Below, in pieces: positions 44,290-54,752 of a stretch of DNA of 64,000 nt (the first letter of the stretch is position 1; each line of letters begins with the position of its first letter). The notes under the pieces were generated by a model. It was not told the origin of the DNA. It ran no database searches and was given only the letters and a program-made list of their open reading frames with translations. Location: contig NZ_FOPV01000009.1 in NCBI RefSeq assembly GCF_900113575.1, positions 1 through 64,000 on the forward strand, read 5' to 3'. The DNA comes from Nitrosospira sp. Nsp14 (GTDB taxonomy: Bacteria; Pseudomonadota; Gammaproteobacteria; Burkholderiales; Nitrosomonadaceae). Position numbers and translations under genes: made by a program.

Positions 44290-45335
44290 CTGTTTCCCCG
44301 GTCACGGGCTAAACGGTAGTTGCGCACGGCATCCAGACTGGCGGAAATACGAGGCAATTCGATACCGACTTCGCTTGCGCGCAACTGGTGCAGTGCTTCG
44401 AGCATGGCGACAGTGGGTCTCGATTTATTATCGTAGTAGCGACCGATCCAATCCAGAGATGCGTCGATATCGGCGTTAAAACTTGCACCGTCGCGCGCAA
44501 GCAGTGCCAGCCGCGCCGATAACAGGCGCAATTTCAGATTTTCTCGCAGGAAATAAGCCTGCGATGGCGAGAGCAGGGGAATATCGGGCTTATCCATATG
44601 TTGAATACGCACCAGCCGCTTCATGTCTTCCCACATTTCCCGCGCGAATCTGAGCCATACACCTTCCGTTGCTGGCGCCTGATGCTCAGAAGCTCCGGGT
44701 TCCGGGGGGCGAAGTTCCATCGCAAGGGGCAGCGCATCAACCGCAGCGGCAAGATTGTCGAGACGCAGGCTGATCCCCACGGTATCGAGATACGGCGCGG
44801 CGTTCAAAACATCCATGTCTTTGGATAGAATCTTGCGCAGCGGGGCTAATTGAGGGCGATCAATGCGCTGGAGGCGGGCATCGGCCTCCTGCATCGCGAT
44901 CAGGGCAGCTTTTACATTACTCGCCAGTTGCAGCTGTTGATTGGCAATGAGTAGCAATTGCTCAACTTCCTCCAGCGTCGCCTCGTCACGCGTTCGCGTA
45001 AGCTCCTGGTAAAGCGCCTCCATCGCAAGTTGCTGGCTTTGCGATTCAGCGAGCTTGGCTTCGAGCAGACTAAGCTTTGTATCCAGCCTGCGTCCCGACT
45101 CGGTTGCCTCGGTCGCGAGATTTTGCGTCCCCTTTCCCAAGGCGTCCGCATCCGCCAGCCTTTTTGCCAGCTCATGTTGCAAATCGGTGATCTGGTTGCG
45201 CGTGTCGTACCATTGCCAAGCTACTACGGCGATAATGATGATTGCAAAAATCCAGATCGGGTTGAAACGCCTGGGCGGTTCTTGCCGCAGGTCCTGTGGT
45301 TCAGTATTCTCCGCAGGCTGAAGTTCCGCACTCAT
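44286..45335 (-). CDS. hemX: HemX membrane protein
   Basis: The 349-residue protein has one membrane helix (residues about 28-46) and a long coiled-coil-rich periplasmic part. It is annotated as uroporphyrinogen-III C-methyltransferase in many genomes but no methyltransferase fold is visible. It lies between hemD and hemY with 4-bp overlaps on each side, so translation is coupled. Confidence 0.88.
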   Translation of the reverse strand: MSAELQPAENTEPQDLRQEPPRRFNPIWIFAIIIIAVVAWQWYDTRNQITDLQHELAKRLADADALGKGTQNLATEATESGRRLDTKLSLLEAKLAESQSQQLAMEALYQELTRTRDEATLEEVEQLLLIANQQLQLASNVKAALIAMQEADARLQRIDRPQLAPLRKILSKDMDVLNAAPYLDTVGISLRLDNLAAAVDALPLAMELRPPEPGASEHQAPATEGVWLRFAREMWEDMKRLVRIQHMDKPDIPLLSPSQAYFLRENLKLRLLSARLALLARDGASFNADIDASLDWIGRYYDNKSRPTVAMLEALHQLRASEVGIELPRISASLDAVRNYRLARDRGNR

Positions 45336-46135
45336 TGTCGGGATGAAAAGCTGTCCTTACCAGTGGCTTGCACCCGAAGATAATTCGAGATGCCCTCAAG
45401 GAGACCGCGATCACCCGGGGCCGTGAGAATCACCCGAGTGAATCCCAGCGTCCTGGCAGTTTGGGCGATACGCTCATGGGAGACAAACAAGGACACTCTT
45501 TTTAAGCATGGCTGTCCCGCCGCCCCGACCATTTCGCACAAGTTGCGCAGCCCCTCGCTGCTGGTCATGATTATCGCATCAAGCTTGCCGCTGGCTGCTG
45601 TCCTCAGCAGCGGCGCAGTATCGGCCTCCGGCTTAACCCGGCGGTAGCACTCCACATAGGTAACAGTAGCGCCGCGTTTCAGCAAGGTTTCACCAAGCAG
45701 TTCACGTCCGCTGTCTCCACGGAATATCACGAAGCGCTTACCCGTCACCTCTCTCAATTCCCGCAGCTCAAGCAACGCCTCGCTATCGAAACGCGCAGAC
45801 GGCACGATCACTTTGTCGATGCCGAAGTGGCCCAACGCGTTACGCGTGCCCTGACCAACTGCGACGGCCGTTAAACTGGGGGGAAATGGACGGATTGCGT
45901 TTATCCGCGTCATCGCCTTCTCAACCGCGTTGGGACTGATGAAAATTGCGAAATCGAATTCATCCAAGCGTGCGATTATATCAAGGAGCGGTCCGAGGTT
46001 GTTTGTATCCCGGATCTCCAGTACTGGAAACAAAACGGGATTTCCGCCTGCGAGGCGTACTTTCGCTGCGAGTTCGCCCGCCTGGTGTGCCGGACGCGTG
46101 ACCAGGATATTCATCCCGGCCAGAGCGGTACTCAC
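45332..46135 (-). CDS. hemD: Uroporphyrinogen-III synthase HemD
   Basis: HemD closes hydroxymethylbilane to uroporphyrinogen III in tetrapyrrole synthesis. The 267-residue protein has the two-domain fold: [20 protein letters not shown] at the start, [31 protein letters not shown], and a C-terminal [11 protein letters not shown]. Its start is GTG and overlaps the hemC stop by 4 bp. Confidence 0.92.
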   Translation of the reverse strand: MSTALAGMNILVTRPAHQAGELAAKVRLAGGNPVLFPVLEIRDTNNLGPLLDIIARLDEFDFAIFISPNAVEKAMTRINAIRPFPPSLTAVAVGQGTRNALGHFGIDKVIVPSARFDSEALLELRELREVTGKRFVIFRGDSGRELLGETLLKRGATVTYVECYRRVKPEADTAPLLRTAASGKLDAIIMTSSEGLRNLCEMVGAAGQPCLKRVSLFVSHERIAQTARTLGFTRVILTAPGDRGLLEGISNYLRVQATGKDSFSSRQ

Positions 46136-47097
46136 GGATGACTCACTGGTTCCGTTGCTCTCGGACCCAATGCCGCCAATATTTCGTCAGCACCCTGCAG
46201 CTTCAGGTTCTGTGCCAGTCGTGCGCCCATCGCCGCACCCGTTTGCGGATCGCCGCTCAATTCGTCGCTTATGATACGCATCCCGTCCGGGCTTGCGACG
46301 AAGCCGCGCAACCGAAGGACCCCGGCTTTGATTTCCGCGAACCCGCCCAGCGGAACCTGGCAGCTTCCGTCGAGCGCCCGGCTCATGGCCCGCTCGGCCT
46401 CGACGCATTGTGCCGTTTCTGCATGGTGCAACGGTTCCACGAGCTTAAGCAAGTCCGTTCTATCGGATCGGCACTCGATGCCCAACGCACCTTGTCCCAC
46501 AGCCGGCAAACTCAGTTCCGGGCTCAACAATGCGGCAATACGGTCGCCCAGCCCCAACCGTTTCAATCCTGCGGCGGCCAGGATAATAGCCGAGAACTGC
46601 CCCTCGTCCAGCTTGCGCAACCGCGTTTGCACATTGCCGCGCAAGGGCCGGACTTGCAAATGAGGGAAGCGGGCGCGCAATTGACTTTCGCGCCGCAGGC
46701 TGGAAGTGCCCACCACGCTGTCCGGAGGAAGCTCATCAAGGCTCGCGTATTGATTCGAGACCAGGGCATCGCGCGGATCCTCACGCTCCGCAATTGCCGC
46801 CAGGGAAAACCCCTCCGGCATATCCATTGGTACATCCTTCATCGAGTGCACGGCAATATCCGCGCGACCGTCCTCAAGCGCCTGTTCCAGCTCTTTGATG
46901 AACAGTCCCTTGCCGCCGATTTTCGAGAGGGATACGTCAAGAATCTGATCTCCGCGCGTTGTCATGCCAAATATGCTGAATTCGGTTTGCAGGTATAATT
47001 TCGAGAGGCGGTCGCAAATGAAATTCGCCTGCCACAGGGCAAGCGCGCTCTCCCGCGTAGCAATAACGACTTTTGTAGGTGTGAATGAATTGGGCAT
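46132..47097 (-). CDS. hemC: Hydroxymethylbilane synthase HemC
   Basis: HemC joins four porphobilinogen units into hydroxymethylbilane. The 321-residue protein has [13 protein letters not shown] at the start, SMKDVP with the catalytic Asp, and [14 protein letters not shown] in which the cysteine holds the dipyrromethane cofactor. It is the first gene of the hem operon and faces ppc across a 120-bp divergent gap. Confidence 0.95.
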   Translation of the reverse strand: MPNSFTPTKVVIATRESALALWQANFICDRLSKLYLQTEFSIFGMTTRGDQILDVSLSKIGGKGLFIKELEQALEDGRADIAVHSMKDVPMDMPEGFSLAAIAEREDPRDALVSNQYASLDELPPDSVVGTSSLRRESQLRARFPHLQVRPLRGNVQTRLRKLDEGQFSAIILAAAGLKRLGLGDRIAALLSPELSLPAVGQGALGIECRSDRTDLLKLVEPLHHAETAQCVEAERAMSRALDGSCQVPLGGFAEIKAGVLRLRGFVASPDGMRIISDELSGDPQTGAAMGARLAQNLKLQGADEILAALGPRATEPVSHP

Positions 47098-47217
47098 TAT
47101 TACAATGAGAAAATTAATGAATTATTTCCAGCGGCTCATTTTAGCATGGCGGGCCCCCAGCCGGATTGACGCGCAAACAACAGATCGAAGCGTGCTTTTC
47201 CTCGAAGAGGTTGCGTT

Positions 47218-50031
47218 ATGACACTCCTCGTTTCCCAAAGCGAAAACCTCGGCAAGAATCAAGCCGTGGATAAAGACACGATGGTCAAGGATGATCCCCT
47301 TCGAGAAGATATCCGGCTGCTGGGCCGGATGCTGGGCGATACCCTGCGTGAGCAAGAAGGTGAACCAACGTTTGAGCTGATTGAGAACATCCGTCAGACC
47401 GCGATCCGATTTCGCCGCGAGCAGGACCTGGAAGCACGGCACGAGCTCGACTTGATACTGAACCAGCTCAGCAACAAGGCGACTGAAGCAGTCGTACGCG
47501 CGTTCAGTCATTTCTCGCAGCTGTCAAACATTGCCGAGGATTTGCATCACAACCGCCGCCGCCGCATGCATCTGCGAGCCGGATCCCCACCCCAGGCGGG
47601 GAGCATAGCGCTGGCGCTGGATCGAGTGCTCGCCAGTGGCACAGACGGCGAAGCGTTGAAAAAATTTCTCTCCAAGGCCCTGGTTTCCCCGGTTTTAACC
47701 GCCCATCCAACCGAAGTGCAGCGCAGGAGCATACTGGATTGCCAGTTGACCATCGCGCATCTCTTGAATGAGCGCGACCGTATGCAGCTGACGCCGGACG
47801 AAGTACGCAACAATGAGGAGGGGCTGCGAGCGGCCATTCAAATATTGTGGCAGACCCGGATGCTGCGCTCAGAACGTCTTTCCGTGTTCGATGAGATCAA
47901 AAACGGGCTGGCCTATTACCATTATACGTTTTTGACGGAAGTACCGCGCCTTTATGCGGAAATCGAAGACTTGCTTGAACGTCGGATGGGGAGCGACGCG
48001 CCGCATATTCCGCCGTTTTTGCGTATCGGAAGCTGGATCGGAGCGGACCGGGACGGTAATCCCTTTGTGACTGATGAGGTGATGTTGCATGCGGCTGAGC
48101 GCCAGTCGGCACTGGTGCTGGACTTTTACATGGGCGAAGTGCACCAGATAGGGCGTCAGCTTAGCCTGACGGAGCGTCTCGTCGACGTGGACGATGAATT
48201 GATCGCGTTAGCTGAGGCCTCCCCCGATAGGGCACCTAGCCGTGCGGACGAGCCATACCGGCGTGCGCTGATTGGAATCTATGCCCGGCTCGCCGCTACC
48301 AGTCAAGGACTCGGACATGTGATTAGGCAGCGCCGGCCGGTCGGGTCTGCCGCCCCGTACGTCGACAGCACGGAGTTCGTTCGCGAACTCGATAGCGTCA
48401 TCCATTCGCTGAAGCAGCACAAGGCGGCATTACTGGCTCGCGGCGACTTGCGCCATGTCCGGCGTGCGGCCGAGGTATTCGGCTTTCATCTCGCGCCGCT
48501 CGACATGCGCCAGCACAGCAACATTCACGAGCAAGTCGTGGCCGAGTTGTTCGATTACGGCGCGCAGCCCAAGGGTTATTCTGATCTGCCCGAGGCAGAA
48601 CGCGTACGGTGGCTGCTGGCCGAAATCAGCAGCCCGCGGCCCCTGCGTTCGCCGTATCTGGAATATTCCGAACTCGTCCAAAGCGAGCTGGCCATACTTC
48701 AAACCGCAGCGGATATTCACCGTCGCTTCGGCGCAGCAGCGTTGCCAAACTATATCGTTTCCAAAACGGATGGCGTTTCCGACTTACTGGAGATTGCATT
48801 GTTGCTGAAAGAGGTGGGGCTCCTGCGCGTTGGGGAAAAAGCGCATCTCCATCTCAACATCATTCCGCTTTTCGAAACCATTGCTGACCTTCGCGGCTGC
48901 GGCAAAGTGATGGACGAACTGTTCTCGTTGCCGTATTACCGCAAACTCCTGGCGTCGCGACAGAATGTTCAGGAAGTGATGCTGGGGTACTCGGACAGCA
49001 ATAAGGACGGGGGCTTCCTCGCTGCTAACTGGGAACTTTACAAGGCGGAAACTGAACTTACGAAAGTATTCGCTAAGCACGAGGTTGAATTACGCCTGTT
49101 CCATGGACGCGGGGGTAGTGTCGGGCGGGGTGGGGGACCCAGCTACCAGGCCATATTGGCGCAGCCGCCGGCGAGTGTTAACGGTCAGATACGGATCACC
49201 GAACAGGGCGAAGTCATTGGCAGCAAATATGCAGACCCGGAGATAGGCCGACGCAACCTTGAGACCCTCGTAGCCGCGACAGTCGAGGCCACGCTTCTAA
49301 GCCATGATACCTTGGGGGGACGTGCGCCTGCATACTATGAGATCATGGAAGCGCTGGCACAAGATGCGCTCGCCGCTTACCGCAACCTCGTGTACGAAAC
49401 GCCAGGGTTTAACCGCTATTTTCAGGAAACGACGCCGATAAGGGAAATTGCAGGGCTTAATATTGGTAGCAGGCCGCCATCGCGCAAGAAGTCGGATTTG
49501 ATAGAAGACTTGCGGGCCATACCCTGGGTGTTCAGCTGGAGCGTCAATCGCTCCATGATCCCGGGCTGGTATGGCTTCGGCACGGCGGTGGAAATGTTCG
49601 TGCAGCGCGAAAACAAAGGCGAAAAGGGCTTGGCCCTCCTGCAGGAAATGCATCGGGACTGGCCATTCTTGCAAACGCTTCTTTCCAACATGGATATGGT
49701 GCTGGGCAAAACGGATATGGGCATCGCCTCGCGCTATGCTGAGCTGGTAGCGGACGTCGGTTTACGAGAGGAAATCTTCGGACGCATTCAGGCCGAATGG
49801 GACCGCAGCGTAAAATGGCTATTCGCCGTCACAGGTCGAACGGAATTTTTACAGGACAATCCGACCCTGGCCCGCAGTATTCGCAACCGCACGCCGTATA
49901 TCGATCCGCTCAATCATTTGCAAGTGGAGCTGTTAAGGCGTTATCGTTCCGGCGATGCCACAGACGCGGTAAAGCGCGCTATTCAACTCACCATAAATGG
50001 GGTGGCAGCAGGACTTCGAAACAGCGGATAA
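47218..50031 (+). CDS. ppc: Phosphoenolpyruvate carboxylase
   Basis: This anaplerotic enzyme makes oxaloacetate from phosphoenolpyruvate and bicarbonate. The 937-residue protein has the active-site histidine in [13 protein letters not shown] and the loop [19 protein letters not shown]. The C-terminus is [13 protein letters not shown], where the terminal NxG binds aspartate in this family. An AGAGG ribosome binding site precedes the ATG. Autotrophs of this group often rely on it for carbon fixation into C4 acids. Confidence 0.97.
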   Translation: MTLLVSQSENLGKNQAVDKDTMVKDDPLREDIRLLGRMLGDTLREQEGEPTFELIENIRQTAIRFRREQDLEARHELDLILNQLSNKATEAVVRAFSHFSQLSNIAEDLHHNRRRRMHLRAGSPPQAGSIALALDRVLASGTDGEALKKFLSKALVSPVLTAHPTEVQRRSILDCQLTIAHLLNERDRMQLTPDEVRNNEEGLRAAIQILWQTRMLRSERLSVFDEIKNGLAYYHYTFLTEVPRLYAEIEDLLERRMGSDAPHIPPFLRIGSWIGADRDGNPFVTDEVMLHAAERQSALVLDFYMGEVHQIGRQLSLTERLVDVDDELIALAEASPDRAPSRADEPYRRALIGIYARLAATSQGLGHVIRQRRPVGSAAPYVDSTEFVRELDSVIHSLKQHKAALLARGDLRHVRRAAEVFGFHLAPLDMRQHSNIHEQVVAELFDYGAQPKGYSDLPEAERVRWLLAEISSPRPLRSPYLEYSELVQSELAILQTAADIHRRFGAAALPNYIVSKTDGVSDLLEIALLLKEVGLLRVGEKAHLHLNIIPLFETIADLRGCGKVMDELFSLPYYRKLLASRQNVQEVMLGYSDSNKDGGFLAANWELYKAETELTKVFAKHEVELRLFHGRGGSVGRGGGPSYQAILAQPPASVNGQIRITEQGEVIGSKYADPEIGRRNLETLVAATVEATLLSHDTLGGRAPAYYEIMEALAQDALAAYRNLVYETPGFNRYFQETTPIREIAGLNIGSRPPSRKKSDLIEDLRAIPWVFSWSVNRSMIPGWYGFGTAVEMFVQRENKGEKGLALLQEMHRDWPFLQTLLSNMDMVLGKTDMGIASRYAELVADVGLREEIFGRIQAEWDRSVKWLFAVTGRTEFLQDNPTLARSIRNRTPYIDPLNHLQVELLRRYRSGDATDAVKRAIQLTINGVAAGLRNSG

Positions 50032-50080
50032 GTGGTGTGCGGAATTTCTAGCAAGCAATAGCAAAATTCAAATACGGGCC

Positions 50081-51496
50081 GTGGCGAAAAAACTTTATAT
50101 AAAAACATTTGGCTGCCAGATGAACGAGTACGACTCGGAAAAGATGGCGGACTTGCTTCGCACCGCGCAGGGCATGGAAAAGACCAACGATCCAGCCCAC
50201 GCCGATGTGATTCTGTTCAATACCTGTTCTGTGCGCGAAAAGGCGCAGGAAAAGATCTTTCACGACCTGGGACGCATCAGGCATCTTAAAAGCCTGAAAC
50301 CGGACCTGCTCATAGGCGTGGGCGGGTGTGTCGCCAGCCAGGAAGGGGCGGAGATCGTGAAGCGTGCGCCATATGTGGATTTAGTGTTTGGTCCGCAAAC
50401 TCTGCATCGGCTGCCGGAACTCATTTCAGCACGGCGCGCTACGGGCCATCCCCAGGTTGACATTTCTTTCCCCGAAATCGAAAAATTTGACCATCTGCCT
50501 CCCGCCCGGACCGAAGGCGTAACCGCATTCGTGTCGATTATGGAAGGGTGCAGCAAATATTGCAGCTTTTGCGTCGTGCCTTATACGCGCGGAGAGGAAA
50601 TTTCGCGTCCGCTCGGTGACGTCTTAGCGGAAATCGCGGGGCTGGCAGATCAGGGGGTCCAGGAAGTGACGCTGCTCGGACAGAACGTCAACGCTTACCG
50701 CGGTGTCGCTGATTATGGGGAGGAAGACGAAATCATCGATTTCGCGTTGTTGCTTGAATACGTCCATGAGATTCCTGGCATCGAGCGCATCCGCTATACA
50801 ACTTCCCATCCCCGGGAATTTACCGGACGGCTGATCGAGGCGTACTCAAAATTGCCCAAGCTGGTCAGTCACGTACACCTGCCGGTTCAGTCGGGTTCGG
50901 ATCGAATACTGGCGGCAATGAAGCGCGGCTACACCGCGCTGGAGTATAAATCCATTATCCGCCGCCTACGCGCTGCTCGGCCCGGCATTTCTCTTACGTC
51001 CGATTTCATAATTGGTTTTCCCGGGGAAACAGCGGCCGACTTTGAGACCACCTTGAAACTGATAGAGGATGTCGGTTTTGACGATTCCTTCAGTTTCATA
51101 TACAGCCCCCGTCCTGGCACACCTGCCGCCGATTTGCCGGATAGCACGCCACAGGAAATAAAACTTGAACGGTTGCGACGCCTGCAGGAAAAAATCACGC
51201 AACAGGCGCAGGCTATCAGTCAAAGCATGGTTGGCACAACACAACGTATCCTGATCGAGGGTGTTTCCAAAAAGAACCACGATGAACTTTGCGGGCGTAC
51301 GGATAATAATCGAATGGTGAATTTTCCGGGCAGGCTGGAAGAGATCGACGGCTTTACCAATGTAAAAATTACCGCGGCTTTAACGCATTCGTTGCGCGGA
51401 GAAATCGTGGCGGGCGTAATACGGGATAGCGGACGGAAAGGCCACAATGGGATTCGGGGCGGAACAGCAACCGTAAATGAATCTGCCGAAAAATAG
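50081..51496 (+). CDS. miaB: tRNA methylthiotransferase MiaB
   Basis: MiaB adds a methylthio group to i6A-37 in tRNA. The protein has an N-terminal UPF0004 domain with three cluster cysteines ([33 protein letters not shown]), a radical SAM core ([18 protein letters not shown]) and a C-terminal TRAM domain. The frame is open from 49997, inside ppc, but the GTG at 50081 starts [12 protein letters not shown] as in relatives. The ribosome binding site is weak. It is followed by phoH and ybeY, a conserved run. Confidence 0.94.
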   Translation: MAKKLYIKTFGCQMNEYDSEKMADLLRTAQGMEKTNDPAHADVILFNTCSVREKAQEKIFHDLGRIRHLKSLKPDLLIGVGGCVASQEGAEIVKRAPYVDLVFGPQTLHRLPELISARRATGHPQVDISFPEIEKFDHLPPARTEGVTAFVSIMEGCSKYCSFCVVPYTRGEEISRPLGDVLAEIAGLADQGVQEVTLLGQNVNAYRGVADYGEEDEIIDFALLLEYVHEIPGIERIRYTTSHPREFTGRLIEAYSKLPKLVSHVHLPVQSGSDRILAAMKRGYTALEYKSIIRRLRAARPGISLTSDFIIGFPGETAADFETTLKLIEDVGFDDSFSFIYSPRPGTPAADLPDSTPQEIKLERLRRLQEKITQQAQAISQSMVGTTQRILIEGVSKKNHDELCGRTDNNRMVNFPGRLEEIDGFTNVKITAALTHSLRGEIVAGVIRDSGRKGHNGIRGGTATVNESAEK

Positions 51497-51537
51497 CTGG
51501 GAGGACTTTTCAGGAGTTCATTTCTTGCAAAGTAGGT

Positions 51538-52569
51538 GTGTCGCTGCCAGAATTAAGCACCTCAAACCGATTTAATGGACGCTTCACTGCGCCTTTGAAA
51601 CCAAAGCCTGTCGAAATTTCCTTTTCTCCTGTCGAAAACCAGCGCCTCGCGAATCTCTGCGGGGCGTTGGATGAAAACCTCAGGCAAATTGAAACCGTGC
51701 TTGATGTCACTATCGCCCGGCGCGGAGAACATTTCACTTTACGTGGGAAGGCAAGTCAAACCGCGCTTGCGGCAGCGGTACTGCAAAATTTCTACAGCCA
51801 CGCACAGCATCATCTGAGCATCGAGCAAGTTCAGTTGGGCTTGATCGAAGCGATGAATCCTCGTCATGCGCTACATCCGCCTGCCGATGATACAACAGTG
51901 ATAACGGAACCGGCGCTGCTGACACGTCGCAAGGACTTGCGCGGCCGCACACCCCGCCAAGTTGAATATCTGCAACAAATTCAGACCCACGATATTACGT
52001 TTTCCATTGGACCGGCGGGGACGGGTAAAACGTATCTCGCGGTAGCGAGCGCAGTCGACGCCCTCGAACGCGATGTCGTCGCGCGAATCGTGCTCGTGCG
52101 ACCAGCAGTCGAAGCTGGCGAACGGCTGGGCTTTCTGCCTGGCGACATGGTGCAGAAAGTAGATCCTTATCTCCGTCCGTTGTATGACGCGCTGTATGAT
52201 TTGATGGGTTTTGACAAAACCAGCAAGCAGTTCGAGCGCAGCGCGATCGAGGTGGCGCCCCTCGCCTTTATGCGCGGACGCACACTGAACCAGTCCTTTA
52301 TCATCCTCGATGAAGCGCAGAACACTACACCCGAACAGATGAAAATGTTTCTGACCCGTATCGGCTTCGGGTCGAAGGCTGTGGTAACCGGCGATATTAC
52401 CCAGATTGATCTCGCAAAACATCAGAAAAGCGGGCTCATCGAAGCCAAACAGGTATTGGAAAAAGTGCGCGGCATTGCCTTTACGCATTTCGACGCAGAG
52501 GATGTAGTGCGGCATCCCCTCGTGCAGCGAATTGTCAATGCCTACCAAGAGTATGAGAAGCAGCAGTAA
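51538..52569 (+). CDS. PhoH-like ATPase
   Basis: The 343-residue protein is a cytosolic PhoH-family NTPase with Walker A GPAGTGKTYLA (residues about 160-170) and a Walker B in FIILDEAQNTTPEQ. Its start is GTG. It sits between miaB and ybeY, the usual position. The biological role of PhoH is not settled; a link to RNA processing with YbeY is often proposed. Confidence 0.92.
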   Translation: MSLPELSTSNRFNGRFTAPLKPKPVEISFSPVENQRLANLCGALDENLRQIETVLDVTIARRGEHFTLRGKASQTALAAAVLQNFYSHAQHHLSIEQVQLGLIEAMNPRHALHPPADDTTVITEPALLTRRKDLRGRTPRQVEYLQQIQTHDITFSIGPAGTGKTYLAVASAVDALERDVVARIVLVRPAVEAGERLGFLPGDMVQKVDPYLRPLYDALYDLMGFDKTSKQFERSAIEVAPLAFMRGRTLNQSFIILDEAQNTTPEQMKMFLTRIGFGSKAVVTGDITQIDLAKHQKSGLIEAKQVLEKVRGIAFTHFDAEDVVRHPLVQRIVNAYQEYEKQQ

Positions 52570-53059
52570 TGTAGCCGAGTCCGCGGCTGCGGTTGCCGGC
52601 AAGACGCCCAAGCTGAAACTGGAGGTCCAGTATGCGACAAAAGACCCGCAGGCACCTTCCCGCACAGAGTTCCGCAAATGGATCAGATCCGCGCTGAAGC
52701 AGGATGCGGAGATAGTGTTGCGTCTTGTTGGTGCAACTGAGGGTCGCGATCTCAACCGCAATTTCCGCGGGAGGGACTATGCGACCAATGTGCTGACCTT
52801 CGTGTATGACGATGCTGAGCGCGACGCCCAAACTCTGGCTGGAGATATCGTGCTGTGCGCACCGGTGATAGAAAGCGAGGCGAGCCAACAACACAAAATG
52901 CCGATCGCACATTACGCGCACCTCACCGTACACGGCGTACTGCACCTTCAGGGCTACGATCACCAGACTGACGGTGACGCGGCTGAAATGGAGCGGCTGG
53001 AGACGCATATCGTCGAAAACTTGGGATATAAAGACCCTTACAGTGGAACGGTCGAATAA
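52553..53059 (+). CDS. ybeY: Endoribonuclease/rRNA maturation factor YbeY
   Basis: YbeY is a zinc metalloprotein that helps mature the 3' end of 16S rRNA. The zinc site is HLTVHGVLHLQGYDH, with histidines at the usual HxxxHxxxxxH spacing. NRNFRGRDYATNVLTFVYDD is also typical. The ATG at 52553 is inside the end of phoH; an earlier ATG at 52538 is possible. About 168 residues. The family is usually 150-170 residues. Confidence 0.94.
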   Translation: MRSSSNVAESAAAVAGKTPKLKLEVQYATKDPQAPSRTEFRKWIRSALKQDAEIVLRLVGATEGRDLNRNFRGRDYATNVLTFVYDDAERDAQTLAGDIVLCAPVIESEASQQHKMPIAHYAHLTVHGVLHLQGYDHQTDGDAAEMERLETHIVENLGYKDPYSGTVE

Positions 53060-53122
53060 GCATGTGTATGAAATCCGACAATTTAGTTGCAGGCGAATTT
53101 ACATGCGCGTTGGCGGCGTCGC

Positions 53123-53965
53123 ATGGATGAGCTTCCGAAACTTGGCTGGCTAGACCGTATCACTGCGTTGATTCTCCGCCAACCGGGGGACCGGGAACAA
53201 CTGGTGGAGCTGTTGCGTGCCGCTTTTCAACGCAATCTGTTCGACTCCGATGCGTTGAGCATGATTGAAGGCGTAATACAGGTATCGGAAATTCAGGCGC
53301 GGGACATCATGATTCCCCGTTCTCAAATGGAGGTAATCGATATTAGCGAAACGCCGGACAAGTTTATTCCCTTTGTCATTGAGACCGCGCATTCGCGCTT
53401 CCCGGTAACCGAGAACGATAAAAACAACGTCATCGGCATTCTGCTGGCGAAGGATTTGTTGCGCTACTACGCGGGGGAAGAGGAGTTTGACGTACGCGAA
53501 ATGCTGCGACCAGTGGTCTTTATTCCCGAATCAAAGCGCCTTAACGTGCTGCTCAAGGATTTCCGGACAAATCGCAATCACATTGCCATTGTTGTGGATG
53601 AGTACGGCGGCGTAGCCGGCTTGGTCACTATCGAGGATGTGCTGGAGCAAATCGTTGGCGAGATCGAGGATGAACACGACTTTGATGAAGCTGAAGACAA
53701 TATTGTGCAGGACCCGGACGGCCATTACCGGGTCAAGGCAAGTACCGAAATTGCAGATTTTAACGAAAAGCTCGGTGCGGAACTAAGCGATGAAGATTAC
53801 GACACAATCGGGGGTCTCGTACTGCATACCTTCGGGCGCCTCCCGAAACGGGGCGAAGCGGTATCAGTTGGCGATTTCAAGTTTACTGTGTTGCGCGCAG
53901 ACAGCCGCCGGCTGTACACACTGATGGTCGAAAGGAGTATCGCCGAGATTGAGCAGGAATATTGA
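53123..53965 (+). CDS. CorC-type CBS-domain protein (CNNM/HlyC-CorC)
   Basis: The 280-residue cytosolic protein has two CBS domains (DIMIPRSQMEVIDI, IVVDEYGGVAGLVTIEDVLEQI) and a C-terminal CorC_HlyC domain (GGLVLHTFGRLPKRGEAV). It is associated with magnesium and cobalt resistance. The ATG at 53123 is favoured; an earlier TTG at 53087 would add 12 basic residues. It follows ybeY, as in many Proteobacteria, where lnt would come next; here it is a pyrophosphatase. Confidence 0.9.
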   Translation: MDELPKLGWLDRITALILRQPGDREQLVELLRAAFQRNLFDSDALSMIEGVIQVSEIQARDIMIPRSQMEVIDISETPDKFIPFVIETAHSRFPVTENDKNNVIGILLAKDLLRYYAGEEEFDVREMLRPVVFIPESKRLNVLLKDFRTNRNHIAIVVDEYGGVAGLVTIEDVLEQIVGEIEDEHDFDEAEDNIVQDPDGHYRVKASTEIADFNEKLGAELSDEDYDTIGGLVLHTFGRLPKRGEAVSVGDFKFTVLRADSRRLYTLMVERSIAEIEQEY

Positions 53966-54603
53966 TGCTTCGGGAGCGGGGTGCCGCTTTAAACTCTCCT
54001 CTTGTCGTCGCTCTTTACAACGGGATGAGTAGAAGCTGTGCGGCGTCGGGCGGCTATGTGGGGGCTCAGGTAGCGTTAACCCGCAGTATTTCGACCGCTG
54101 CGAACAATGAGCAACAATCGCACTTTCGTGAAATATCCGAGCCGTCTTCGGTAGAGGTGGTTATTGAAATTCCGCAGGGTAGCTTTCTCAAACGCGGATC
54201 CACCGGTAAAGTCGACTTTATTTCACCCCTGCCTTGTCCATTCAATTACGGCTCAGTACCAAATTACATCGGTCTTGACGGCGATCTTCTGGATGCGGTG
54301 GTGCTTGGACCGCGCCTTCCGTTGGGCACGAAGCTCCGCGTCAAGCCTTGGGGCGCGGTTATGATGACCGATCGCGGCCTGATGGACGATAAACTTATCT
54401 GTGCCGAACATTCTCCAGATGCGGCGCAACGCGAAAAGGTATTGCGTTTTTTTCGATTCTACGCGAAGTGCAAGGGTTGGCTGAATATGTGGAGGGGCCG
54501 ACCGGGGCGCAACGCATGCGAAGGCTGGTGCAAAGCGGATGATGCGCTAGCTCGCGCACAGCCACGACACGATTCCTGGCAGGCCCCACCCCTTGAGTTC
54601 TGA
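53965..54603 (+). CDS. Inorganic pyrophosphatase family I-like protein
   Basis: The 212-residue protein begins 1 bp after the corC stop (TGATG), so it is coupled. Residues from about 55 form a family I inorganic pyrophosphatase core: VVIEIPQGSFLKR, a short NFNYG-like region (CPFNYGSVPNYIG), the metal site LDGDLLDAVVLGP and MMTDRGLMDDKLI. The first 50 residues and the last 60 are unusual and low in similarity to the family; the C-terminus runs ARAQPRHDSWQAPPLEF. The enzyme would hydrolyse PPi. The extra N-terminus is of unknown use and a later start is possible. Confidence 0.78.
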   Translation: MLRERGAALNSPLVVALYNGMSRSCAASGGYVGAQVALTRSISTAANNEQQSHFREISEPSSVEVVIEIPQGSFLKRGSTGKVDFISPLPCPFNYGSVPNYIGLDGDLLDAVVLGPRLPLGTKLRVKPWGAVMMTDRGLMDDKLICAEHSPDAAQREKVLRFFRFYAKCKGWLNMWRGRPGRNACEGWCKADDALARAQPRHDSWQAPPLEF

Positions 54604-54752
54604 TCGGCGCGGATATTCAATTTTTGCCAATGCCGGCGCGCCATGGCAAAATTGCGCCCCTACTCAAGAATCTTTGAACAAGTCGTCCGCCGAGGAGTGT
54701 TCGGCTTGTTTAAAGGTTCCTTTCCGAATACGCTGAAGCCCGCCACCGTCTT

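Noticed and set aside
46138-46998. A 286-residue plus-strand open frame opposite hemC
   Set aside because: It lies wholly antisense to a certain gene in GC-rich DNA and shows no domain or signal.
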